Assembly: GCA_023473425.1 (NCBI GenBank)
Contig: JAMCYG010000023.1
Location: 1-41,515, forward strand
Source: Candidatus Martarchaeota archaeon
GTDB lineage: Archaea > Micrarchaeota > Micrarchaeia > Micrarchaeales > Micrarchaeaceae
Reading direction: 5' to 3'
DNA: 41,515 nt
In this document: piece after piece, positions 16,754 through 24,480 of the stretch
How the letters are laid out: each line of letters opens with the position of its first letter
Numbering within the stretch: the first letter of the stretch is position 1
Made by a program: the position numbers and the translations under genes
The notes under the pieces: generated by a model
Databases searched by the model: none
Seen by the model: the letters and a program-made list of their open reading frames with translations, nothing else
What the model was told of the DNA's origin: nothing

Positions 16754-17326
16754 ATGGTAACTCGCATAAAGGGACAGTTTTGGAGTTTTGATGTTATATT
16801 CGCAATAATAATATTCGGGGTAGCAATAACCGTGCTTGCATATACATGGTACAATGTCAACAATCAGCTAGCGCTCGCGTATGGCAACGGCGCAACAATT
16901 ATGCAACTGCAGGCCGAGTCGCTGGCGCAGACTATTATGTCGCCAGGAAATCCGGATAACTGGCAAAGTATTGTGAACACCTCGAATGCAGGCACATGGG
17001 ACAGCGTGAGCATAGGCCTCACGGACGGCAACGGGAGCAGTAGCATATCGCCAGGCAAGCTATACGCTCTGATGTCTATGGCAAATTACAATTATGGGGG
17101 AACCAAGGGCCCGCTCGGCGTAGCATATAACTACTATATAGTGATACAGCAGTCCGGAGGTCCCACATCTGGTGCGAACGAGGCAGGGAACATAACAATA
17201 GGATCTAACCCGCAGAATGGGAAGTCTTTGACCACCTACGTTTACAAGAGAGTGGCTTTCCTTGACGGCGCCCCGGTCACAATATATATAGAGGTGTGGA
17301 CCAACACGCCACTAGCGGTGAGCTGA
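16754..17326 (+). CDS. pseudopilin-like exported protein
   Basis: A 190-residue protein. The N-terminus RIKG/QFWSFDVIFAIIIFGVAI has the charged processing site, an acidic residue in the first turn (Asp rather than Glu) and a hydrophobic helix of about 22 residues, as in archaeal pilin- or archaellin-like minor subunits. The remainder is a short soluble head with Asn/Ser/Gly-rich surface, no LamG motif and a strand-rich C-terminus (AFLDGAPVTIYIEVWTN). Four bases after the LamG gene and overlapping the next by one base (TGATG), so translation is likely coupled. Candidate minor pilin that primes or joins the filament. No further function recognised. Confidence 0.75.
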   Translation: MVTRIKGQFWSFDVIFAIIIFGVAITVLAYTWYNVNNQLALAYGNGATIMQLQAESLAQTIMSPGNPDNWQSIVNTSNAGTWDSVSIGLTDGNGSSSISPGKLYALMSMANYNYGGTKGPLGVAYNYYIVIQQSGGPTSGANEAGNITIGSNPQNGKSLTTYVYKRVAFLDGAPVTIYIEVWTNTPLAVS

Positions 17327-18531
17327 TGAGGAATATGAAGGGATTCGTGTTCACAATCGATGCGGTGTTCGCGCTAATAATAGCCAGCATAGCCACCACC
17401 CTTCTGTTGTATATTAACTTCTATTCACCTATCGTCTATGGAACAGGGGCTCTAGATGCATCAGGGATGGAACAGAGCCTGCTTAGCGCCACAATAGGCA
17501 ATGTGTGCTCATATTTCTACGCGTCCAGCTTCCCCATATGCAGCTTCTCGAGCAACGGCGGCAACGTCAGCTTCGGAGCTTATCAGGTAAGCAGCAGCGA
17601 TAGCGTCCTGCAGGCGCTAGCGGATCTATATCTGACGCAGGGCGCAGGCCCCTATGCTTCATTGATAATGGAAAGAATATACCCGTCGCACAATGCAGGC
17701 ATATACGTCAACAAAACATACGGCCCTTCGATAGGGCTTCGGCTCGGAAACTTCACTAACGGGCCAGCCTTCTATGCCCCGAACTCGCCATCTATAGCGT
17801 TTACCTATTCTGTGAGCCAATGGTTCTACCTCTATTCACAATCCAGCGCAAACAGCGGATATAACCCGATAACTGATATCTACAATGCCAGCAGCAACAA
17901 TGGGATAGGCGGCGGCCAGAATTTCGACTATGGCGGGCTATGGGCAGGATCAACGTCCAACACGTTGGAATATGGCGAGTATTGGCCAACGAATTGGCAG
18001 TTCTGCGTCGCACCTTCCGACATAATCTACCCTGATACATGGTACTATGTAGTAGTAGATGTAAGTGGCTACAGCAACGTAGCCATATATGTAAATGGTA
18101 AAAAGGTGAAGGTATGCTCGCTCAGCGGCGTAGTAGGGCTAACCCCTGCAAGGACGGCTATCGGCATCGGTGATAACCCTCCGGGCGGCAACGAACTTGC
18201 CAATGCGATAATAGCGAATGTCCAGGTATATAACCAGGTGCTCACCCAGAGCAACATCACGAGCATGTACAGGAATGGCATAACGGGCGCCCCGATAGCG
18301 ACAAGCAACCTGATAGGATGGTGGCCGCTTGACGGGAATGCAAATGACTATTCTGGCAATGGCAACAACGGGACATTTACTAGTCCGGCATACACCACAG
18401 TACTTGAAAATACCTATTTGCCCGCAGCGATAACAAACGCGTACCAGATTAGCAAGGCGACGGCGCCGACGTATATCAGCGCGAACGGAGCGAATGCGAT
18501 GTACAACACGAGCGTGGTATTATGGCACTGA
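17326..18531 (+). CDS. prepilin-like surface protein with one LamG domain
   Basis: A 401-residue protein beginning MRNMKG/FVFTIDAVFALI, the same signal type as the preceding gene. A LamG/ConA-like domain covers about residues 145-315, ending in ANVQVYNQVLTQSNITSMYRNG. It is followed by LIGWWPLDGNANDYSGNGNNG, the usual opening of another LamG domain, which then stops after about 60 residues, so the second domain looks truncated. The track start (GTG 17296) overlaps the upstream gene; ATG 17326 has GGTGA four bases upstream and is preferred. The stop overlaps the next gene by 10 bases. Confidence 0.8.
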   Translation: MRNMKGFVFTIDAVFALIIASIATTLLLYINFYSPIVYGTGALDASGMEQSLLSATIGNVCSYFYASSFPICSFSSNGGNVSFGAYQVSSSDSVLQALADLYLTQGAGPYASLIMERIYPSHNAGIYVNKTYGPSIGLRLGNFTNGPAFYAPNSPSIAFTYSVSQWFYLYSQSSANSGYNPITDIYNASSNNGIGGGQNFDYGGLWAGSTSNTLEYGEYWPTNWQFCVAPSDIIYPDTWYYVVVDVSGYSNVAIYVNGKKVKVCSLSGVVGLTPARTAIGIGDNPPGGNELANAIIANVQVYNQVLTQSNITSMYRNGITGAPIATSNLIGWWPLDGNANDYSGNGNNGTFTSPAYTTVLENTYLPAAITNAYQISKATAPTYISANGANAMYNTSVVLWH

Positions 18532-20072
18532 AGAAGAAAGCAAAGGGAGGCGGTCGCAGCAGGATAGCCATTGGCGGCAGCAAAAAAGGGGTCATGTTCA
18601 CGCTGCTGACTATAATACTTTTTGTGCTCATGCTCGCGGAGGTCATAACTTACGTCGTGCTGAATAACACATACAACCAGCAGGCCAGCGAAGCGTCGGC
18701 TATAATAGGAGCAGGCAGCATAGTAAATACACTTAGGGACGGGCTTGGCCCATTCCTTGCCACAAGCGTACAGCATGCTATAAATGTATATCTGCCAGCG
18801 GGCGCGCAGCTCCAGTACCCATTAAACTCGACTGCATCGGCTGCACTATCGTCTCTGGTGTACAACGGCATGATTAATGGCACGAGCTATCCTGGCATGA
18901 GCAATGCAACTGTGATGGCTTTTGCAAGCGCAATGGAAAAGCAGGCGAGCGCCCAGAGCAGTTCCATGAATATATACAACTCAAGCGTGAGAATATATCA
19001 GGATTCTCCAGCATACATAAACGCGACATACACCGGCCTTGCTGCAATAAACACTACCTATGGGTTCTTCACATATCCGCTGAGCATTGAGGCAGGATAT
19101 CCTGTCATGATAGCGTATGTCAACCTTACATTAGAGAATATGCAGCCCGCCCAGTCCCCTTCGCCGTTTCAGCAGATGATCACGTTCGATCCCGCGGCAT
19201 ACAACCAGTACGAGAATTCCGACTTGGGCAACATAAGATTTTACCATGGCGCAACCCCACTGTTCAGCTGGTGCGAGAGCGGTTGCAGCTCTTCAGCGCC
19301 TAGTGCCACATTCTGGGTATCTCTTCCTGGAGGCATAGCGGCAGATTCCAACACCACTATAACCATGGGGTTCATGCCGAAGAATGTGGAGTACAGCATG
19401 GCATACCAAAGTGCAGCCACAACTCCATATGCAGGCGAAGCTCCACAACTCTCGCCTTCATATGCTGAATATGACAATGGCGCAATGGTGTTCAACTTCT
19501 ATGACAATTTCAAGGGCACGAGCCTCAACACGAGCAAGTGGTCTTCATCAGGCGCTGAAACGATAGATAATGGAATAAGCATATCCCCATCGCAGGGCGG
19601 GGATATTGGGACAATCAGCACGTTTTCAAACCCGCTTGTGACTGACATGTACGCAGAGTTCGTAGGACCTGGAACCTCTAGCGGAGGTGTGCTTTCAGGC
19701 ATCTGGTTGAACAGCGGAAGCAACGGAGGAACGTATTTCGACGGATGGCATGCAGCAGTAGATTGCTTCACAGGCGGTGAATGGAACCCAAGCCAGAACT
19801 GGCCGTGCTTCTCCACGCAGCCTTCCGCGTCCACTTATTATGTATGGAGCATAGAATGGCTGCCCAGCTCGTCTGCTGACATATACTATAATTATGGCAA
19901 CGCCCTCTCGCCAACAGACTACAGCGATACGTCAACACCTGTGAATATAGAGATAACCACGCAGGGCAATGCAGTAGCTACCCTGTATGCCTATTGGGTC
20001 AGGGAGAGAGCGTATCCGCCAGGTGGGGTTATGCCTACTGTTCTTATGGGCAATTTAGTAAAAACAAAGTGA
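18522..20072 (+). CDS. surface protein with DUF2341 and ConA-like domains
   Basis: A 516-residue protein. A basic N-terminus (MALKKKAKGGGRSR) and KKG/VMFTLLTIILFVLMLAEVI give one membrane helix resembling the prepilin signals of its neighbours, but without the acidic residue at the usual site. Residues about 217-300 are a DUF2341 domain (LGNIRFYHGATPLFSWCES, FWVSLPGGIAADSNTTITM), and residues 320-505 look ConA-like (FNFYDNFKGTSLNTSKW). The block AGEAPQLSPSYAEYDNGA recurs in the protein at 37477. Last gene of the run; it converges on the FlaJ-like gene at 20111, 38 bases away. Confidence 0.8.
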   Translation: MALKKKAKGGGRSRIAIGGSKKGVMFTLLTIILFVLMLAEVITYVVLNNTYNQQASEASAIIGAGSIVNTLRDGLGPFLATSVQHAINVYLPAGAQLQYPLNSTASAALSSLVYNGMINGTSYPGMSNATVMAFASAMEKQASAQSSSMNIYNSSVRIYQDSPAYINATYTGLAAINTTYGFFTYPLSIEAGYPVMIAYVNLTLENMQPAQSPSPFQQMITFDPAAYNQYENSDLGNIRFYHGATPLFSWCESGCSSSAPSATFWVSLPGGIAADSNTTITMGFMPKNVEYSMAYQSAATTPYAGEAPQLSPSYAEYDNGAMVFNFYDNFKGTSLNTSKWSSSGAETIDNGISISPSQGGDIGTISTFSNPLVTDMYAEFVGPGTSSGGVLSGIWLNSGSNGGTYFDGWHAAVDCFTGGEWNPSQNWPCFSTQPSASTYYVWSIEWLPSSSADIYYNYGNALSPTDYSDTSTPVNIEITTQGNAVATLYAYWVRERAYPPGGVMPTVLMGNLVKTK

Positions 20073-20110
20073 GAAGCAGAGTATCGCAAAGCGCTGAGTA
20101 GTGCAGCAGG

Positions 20111-21106
20111 TCAGACTCCTCCGGCTATACTGGAGAACATCAGCGCTATCACGTGCCCTATCACGATGTACATTCCGATGCCTGCGGCTATGAAAAGCGG
20201 AAGGGTTCGCAAACCCTTGAGCGGCGAGCCCGAATTTATTGTCGACATTATCAGCGATGCGAATCCGGTTATTATGAATATTGCTATTATTGAGAAGGTC
20301 TGGTACTCCGAAGGAGTTATCTTGGGGGGGCTGGGCTTGAGGAATGAGACGCCAGCCGTCGGAAGCCCGCCAGGATTTGCGGCGAGTATGCCCTTCCATA
20401 CAGTGTCAGTCACCGTTATCATCTGGCTGGTGAGGCCGTATAGCAGAGGGGCTGCGATGACGCCTGCGAACGCTATGAATATGCTGTACATAAAGAGCTG
20501 CCCGGATATCTCCTTCTGGGTGGTCTGCTGGCTCCTCAGGTCCTTAGATATCTGATCGAGAAGGTCAGCCATGGCTCCACCGTACCTGAGTGCCTCGCTC
20601 ACCATTCTTAGAGAATGCTGCAGCTGGAACGACCTATACTTCTCACCAAGCTCTTTCATCGCTACCTCGAGGGTCTCCCCGCCGAATATCCTTCTGTTCA
20701 TATCCCTTATATCGTCAGAGAAGAACTTGAACTCTGGCCTCGCTGCAAGAAGCAGCGAGCGGTCGAGCGCTATGCCGCTTCTCAGGTTCGCGCTTGCTAT
20801 CTGGAAGTAGTCCGGCAACATCACTTCCATCCTGCTCTTCCTGCCATCTATCATGTACTCCAGGATCATGAATATTATGCCTATGAAAAGCCCTGCTGCG
20901 CCTATTCCTGAAAGCACGTCTATCGCTGGGCTTAAGTGGGCCTTCAGGAACATGGTGAGCGAGACGAGCACTATTATCAGGAACGCTCCTGTTATCGCTA
21001 TGCCCAGAACCTTGTTCAGATCGATTTTCACGCCTGCGAGATCCAGCTCCTTGGAAATCTTCCTTGACAGGTTTCTCGATACAAGCATCTCAAATCTTAT
21101 TGCCAT
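20111..21106 (-). CDS. type II secretion/Tad-type inner membrane protein, GspF/FlaJ family (second copy)
   Basis: A 331-residue polytopic platform protein of type IV filament machines. The cytoplasmic T2SSF domain lies at about 90-200 (YFQIASANLRSGIALDRSLLLAA, LRYGGAMADLLDQISKDLRSQQ), between hydrophobic helices at 35-85 and 205-330. It has one domain, whereas archaellum FlaJ carries two in one chain; with the adjacent gene it forms a split pair like TadB/TadC or EpdJ/EpdK. ATG at 21106 follows GTGAT with a three-base spacer. Last gene of the minus-strand operon. Confidence 0.88.
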   Translation of the reverse strand: MAIRFEMLVSRNLSRKISKELDLAGVKIDLNKVLGIAITGAFLIIVLVSLTMFLKAHLSPAIDVLSGIGAAGLFIGIIFMILEYMIDGRKSRMEVMLPDYFQIASANLRSGIALDRSLLLAARPEFKFFSDDIRDMNRRIFGGETLEVAMKELGEKYRSFQLQHSLRMVSEALRYGGAMADLLDQISKDLRSQQTTQKEISGQLFMYSIFIAFAGVIAAPLLYGLTSQMITVTDTVWKGILAANPGGLPTAGVSFLKPSPPKITPSEYQTFSIIAIFIITGFASLIMSTINSGSPLKGLRTLPLFIAAGIGMYIVIGHVIALMFSSIAGGV

Positions 21107-21110
21107 AGTA

Positions 21111-22277
21111 TCACATTGTGAAGACCGGTCTAGAAGACCTTATTATGTTAAGAAATATCACTTGCAGGAACAATATTGCCACGAGAGCGCCGTACAATAG
21201 CTGGGGAGTTATCGTGAAAAGAGAGATGAATGTCGTAAGTATAGTAGCTACAGCTATGCCCATGCTAGGAAGTATTACGCCGAACAGCATGTAGAACATT
21301 GCCAGCGCGTTCAGCCTCTGCCCATACCTCCTGAGCTCTATAATTCTTTCCTGCGACAGCTGATCTATTGCAGACTGCAGCGCCGATATAACATCCGAGC
21401 CTGACTTTATGCTTACGCTTGCCTGAAGCATAACCCTTCTGAACGAGGAACTGCCGGTCTCGGCTATTGCCCGATCTATAGCATCGCCGAGAGGTATTCC
21501 GACCTGCACCATTTCCACTATGCGCTTGAATTCGGCGCTTGCGTCGCCGTAGCCGGTGCTGACTGATGTTATCGCATTGTACAGAGGCATGCCGGATCTC
21601 AATGATATTATTATGTCTCGCACAGCAAAAAGTATGTCGCGCTCCACGCCCTTTCCGGTCTTACGGCCCCTCTGCGCGGGATAGTTCAGGAACATGCCGA
21701 ACATCATCCTGTATACAGCTATCGCGACAAGTGCGCCAAGAAGCAGTTCAATAGGCATGCTAATTGAGGTTTTCTGCAGCACTATGATTATCATGGCGCC
21801 TACGAGCACGCCCATCATTATTGAGGAGAGGAGCATGCGCCTTATGAAGTCCGTTGCAGATTCCTTGACGCCCCTTGCGGTGAGTGCATCCTCCAGTTTG
21901 GGGTGCTTGAACGCTACGCTCTGTATGTAATTGTGCAGGAATCCGCGCTTCGGTCTCTGCTGCGATGCTGCCCTCTGCTGCATCGTAGGCTTTTGAGGCT
22001 GCTGAGCGGTTGGATTGGGCTGCTGAGAAGACCGCTGCGCCTGTGTACTGCCCTGCTGCGTCGGCTGCTGCGGCTGCTGTGCCGGTATAGCGGTGGAGCT
22101 CGTGGACGCGGAAGGCCTGTTTATCAGCTCTGAAGGTGATGTCGGCTGCTTCGCGGCTTTCTGGGAACCGCCGAAGAGCCCTTTCTTGGGCTTGGGCTGA
22201 AGCTCTATCTTCCTGCCGTCCACCTCTATTATTCTAGGACTGCCTTTTTTCTTAAATGGGTTAAAATTAAGAGGCAT
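21111..22277 (-). CDS. type II secretion/Tad-type membrane protein, GspF/FlaJ family, with Gln-rich N-terminus
   Basis: A 388-residue paralogue of the downstream gene. Residues about 135-385 carry the T2SSF domain (VRDIIISLRSGMPLYNAITSVS, VQVGIPLGDAIDRAIAETGS, GSDVISALQSAI) and hydrophobic helices. The first 110 residues form a low-complexity, Gln/Pro/Thr/Ser-rich tail (AQQPQQPTQQ, QPQKPTMQQ), which is not part of the family and is probably disordered in the cytoplasm. The track uses a TTG start at 22286; ATG 22277 is preferred and overlaps the previous gene by 11 bases. With the next gene it probably forms the membrane platform turned by the ATPase. Confidence 0.87.
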   Translation of the reverse strand: MPLNFNPFKKKGSPRIIEVDGRKIELQPKPKKGLFGGSQKAAKQPTSPSELINRPSASTSSTAIPAQQPQQPTQQGSTQAQRSSQQPNPTAQQPQKPTMQQRAASQQRPKRGFLHNYIQSVAFKHPKLEDALTARGVKESATDFIRRMLLSSIMMGVLVGAMIIIVLQKTSISMPIELLLGALVAIAVYRMMFGMFLNYPAQRGRKTGKGVERDILFAVRDIIISLRSGMPLYNAITSVSTGYGDASAEFKRIVEMVQVGIPLGDAIDRAIAETGSSSFRRVMLQASVSIKSGSDVISALQSAIDQLSQERIIELRRYGQRLNALAMFYMLFGVILPSMGIAVATILTTFISLFTITPQLLYGALVAILFLQVIFLNIIRSSRPVFTM

Positions 22278-22920
22278 TGGAACCAACCGGCTTTTGCTTC
22301 AGTGCGCTTATCGCGTCGACAAGCCTCTGATCCCTGAGGTTCCACATCGACTGCTCAAGCGAGTTGAGCTTCTTCTTTTCCTTCACAACCTGTTTCCTCT
22401 GCAATTCTATGAAATAGTACAGCCCATAGACCTCTTGTTTTACTATGTCAAGATGTTCCTGGTCCAGAACACCCTCGCTTATGCTTTCTATTATTCTCTC
22501 CAGCTCAGACACCTGATCAGGAAGTGAGAGATTTGGTAGCACGAGGTCCTTCAGGTTGACCTTCTTCACCTTGATGCCCTTGAGGGCTACTGGCGTAGAA
22601 GGCACTTGGAGGTCGGCCTGCGGCGCTCCAATTTCCGGGGATACGGCCTTTTCAACCTGCTCCTCGAATGGTGACTTGGCGCCACGTACCTCCTGCTGCT
22701 GTTGCCCTGGCTTCTGCGCTCCAAATATTGCTCTCTTGGATTCCGCGCCCTCAATTTTTGTCAGCAAGTCGTCGTATTTGGCCTTCTGCGGCTGCTCTGA
22801 TGAAAAAAGACCTGAAACGTCTATCTTTATCGCGGCGCGCTCCAAAGCGGAGCTGGCTGCGTCTATGTCGCTGACCGTCTTGGCCATTTCTTCATAGTCC
22901 GGCTGTTTTTCCAGCGGCAT
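22267..22920 (-). CDS. hypothetical helical protein between the secretion ATPase and platform genes
   Basis: A 217-residue soluble protein without signal or membrane segment. The first half is Ala/Glu/Gln-rich and contains a Gln run (PGQQQQEV). After a short basic block (LKGIKVKKVNLKDLVLPNLS) comes a helical stretch (VSELERIIESISEGVLD, YYFIELQRKQVVKEKKKL NSLEQ) likely to coil. ATG 22920 has GTGAT three bases upstream and lies four bases after the ATPase stop; the track start at 22956 overlaps the ATPase. Its fixed place between ATPase and platform genes suggests a linker or regulator, as small FlaH/FlaX-like or TadZ-like proteins are, but no such family is recognised. Confidence 0.7.
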   Translation of the reverse strand: MPLEKQPDYEEMAKTVSDIDAASSALERAAIKIDVSGLFSSEQPQKAKYDDLLTKIEGAESKRAIFGAQKPGQQQQEVRGAKSPFEEQVEKAVSPEIGAPQADLQVPSTPVALKGIKVKKVNLKDLVLPNLSLPDQVSELERIIESISEGVLDQEHLDIVKQEVYGLYYFIELQRKQVVKEKKKLNSLEQSMWNLRDQRLVDAISALKQKPVGSNAS

Positions 22921-22924
22921 AGCA

Positions 22925-24469
22925 TCACTTGAAAATATCCATTGAGAACTTGACATTGTTTTCTGCTATATCGAGAACCTTGCTCTTGTTCCTGTAGTAG
23001 TTGGCTACGACGAACCCTGCATCGTCAACAGAGATTACGTCGTTCGAAACCATCCATTTCAGCACCTTCGACTTCTCATCTATCTCGCTCTGTATGTCGG
23101 ATGTAGAGAGTCCGGAGTACATGTTGAGCACTTCCGACAGCCTGGTCATGGCACTTATCTGCACCAGTTCATCAGTGTTCATGTTCCACCTGTACAGTAC
23201 GTTCGCATCGCCGTTCTGCAATATTTCCGAATATTCGAGTATTCTTCTTATACCTCTAGCCCTGTGCCTGAAGTTGACTATTATCCCTCCAAGCGAGTTC
23301 AGCGTTATCTTAGGCACACCTATAGGCGGGTTAGTCATCCTTATGACGGCATCCTGGGCATTGTCAGCGTGCAGTGTGCCGTAGACTGCATGCCCTGTAT
23401 GTATGGCTTCAAATAGCGTCTCGGCATCCTCCTTCACCCTTATCTCCCCTACCAGCATTATGTCTGGCCTCTGCCTAAGTGCATTGACCATCAGGTCGTG
23501 CAGTGTAACCTCACCCTTGCCCTCGGGATTTGGCTGCCTGGTAACCATCGCGATCCACTGCAGGAAATTAGGAAGGGAGAGTTCCCTCGTCTCTTCTACA
23601 CTTATTATTCGCCTAGTTGGAGGATAAAATATGCTCGAGGCGTTAAGGAAGCTCGTCTTTCCGGATGCGGTTCCGCCAGCTATCAGCAGGCTTATCTCAT
23701 TCTCTATAGCAAGCCATATCTGCGCAGCCACGCCTAAATCTATGGTCTTGTTCTTTATCATTGCCGGCATTGTCCAAGGGTTCTTTGCGAACTTCCTTAT
23801 TGTGATGGTGTTGCCCACGTGAGATATAGGGTATAATGTCGCATTAACCCTGGAGCCATCAGCGAGCTCTGCATCCATAAGCGGCTGCAGGTTGTTTATC
23901 TCCCTGCCTACCCTTCTCCCCATTCGCTCGCTCTGGTCGTATATCTCGCTGTCGCTCTGCGGCTTTATGTCGGTCTTGCACCATCCGACCGTCTTGTGGA
24001 ACACCCAAATGAAATCTCTGGCTCCGTTTATCGCTACCTCTTCAAGGTTATCATCAGCAAGTGGTATCTCGAGTTCGCCGTAGCCGAGCATCATGTTGAT
24101 TATGTAGGCAGTGAGCAGCTTCCTGGTGTCCTGCCCCAGTCCCGGAAGGTGCTTGTCTATCAGTATGCCGCTCGCTTCTATGTACCTAGTATTCAGTTCT
24201 TTTTCATAATCCTGATCGTCCACCCTCGACGGGTCTATCGGGACCATGTTGAGGAGGTCGGACCTCAGGGACATTATGAGAAGCTTTGTTGCGTCGCTTA
24301 TGCCTGTGGTCTTAGTCATATATCTCGGCACGAACTCGTCAGTGTTAATTATCTTTACGTCTACTGCCATTCCATGAACGTCGAGAGTATAACTAGCCAA
24401 TATATTGCCTTCGGAACTGGCAGACCTAACGCCTTCGCCATCATTCTGGTTCGTCTCCTTTTCAGACAT
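22925..24469 (-). CDS. type II/IV secretion ATPase, VirB11/TadA/FlaI family
   Basis: A 514-residue hexameric ATPase that powers assembly of type IV filaments. The N-terminal domain includes LEEVAINGARDFIWVFH. The Walker A GGTASGKTS is at residues 265-273, followed by ISVEETRELSLP (Asp-box type), ALRQRPDIMLVGEIR (Walker B and the sensor Arg) and YGTLHADNAQDAVIR (His box). The order and spacing are characteristic. It begins 11 bases after the stop of the coiled-coil gene and is followed at four bases by a linker protein. An N-terminal Glu/Asn tail of about 25 residues is extra. Whether the filament is adhesive or motile is not shown. Confidence 0.92.
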   Translation of the reverse strand: MSEKETNQNDGEGVRSASSEGNILASYTLDVHGMAVDVKIINTDEFVPRYMTKTTGISDATKLLIMSLRSDLLNMVPIDPSRVDDQDYEKELNTRYIEASGILIDKHLPGLGQDTRKLLTAYIINMMLGYGELEIPLADDNLEEVAINGARDFIWVFHKTVGWCKTDIKPQSDSEIYDQSERMGRRVGREINNLQPLMDAELADGSRVNATLYPISHVGNTITIRKFAKNPWTMPAMIKNKTIDLGVAAQIWLAIENEISLLIAGGTASGKTSFLNASSIFYPPTRRIISVEETRELSLPNFLQWIAMVTRQPNPEGKGEVTLHDLMVNALRQRPDIMLVGEIRVKEDAETLFEAIHTGHAVYGTLHADNAQDAVIRMTNPPIGVPKITLNSLGGIIVNFRHRARGIRRILEYSEILQNGDANVLYRWNMNTDELVQISAMTRLSEVLNMYSGLSTSDIQSEIDEKSKVLKWMVSNDVISVDDAGFVVANYYRNKSKVLDIAENNVKFSMDIFK

Positions 24470-24480
24470 CGTTCAGCGCC

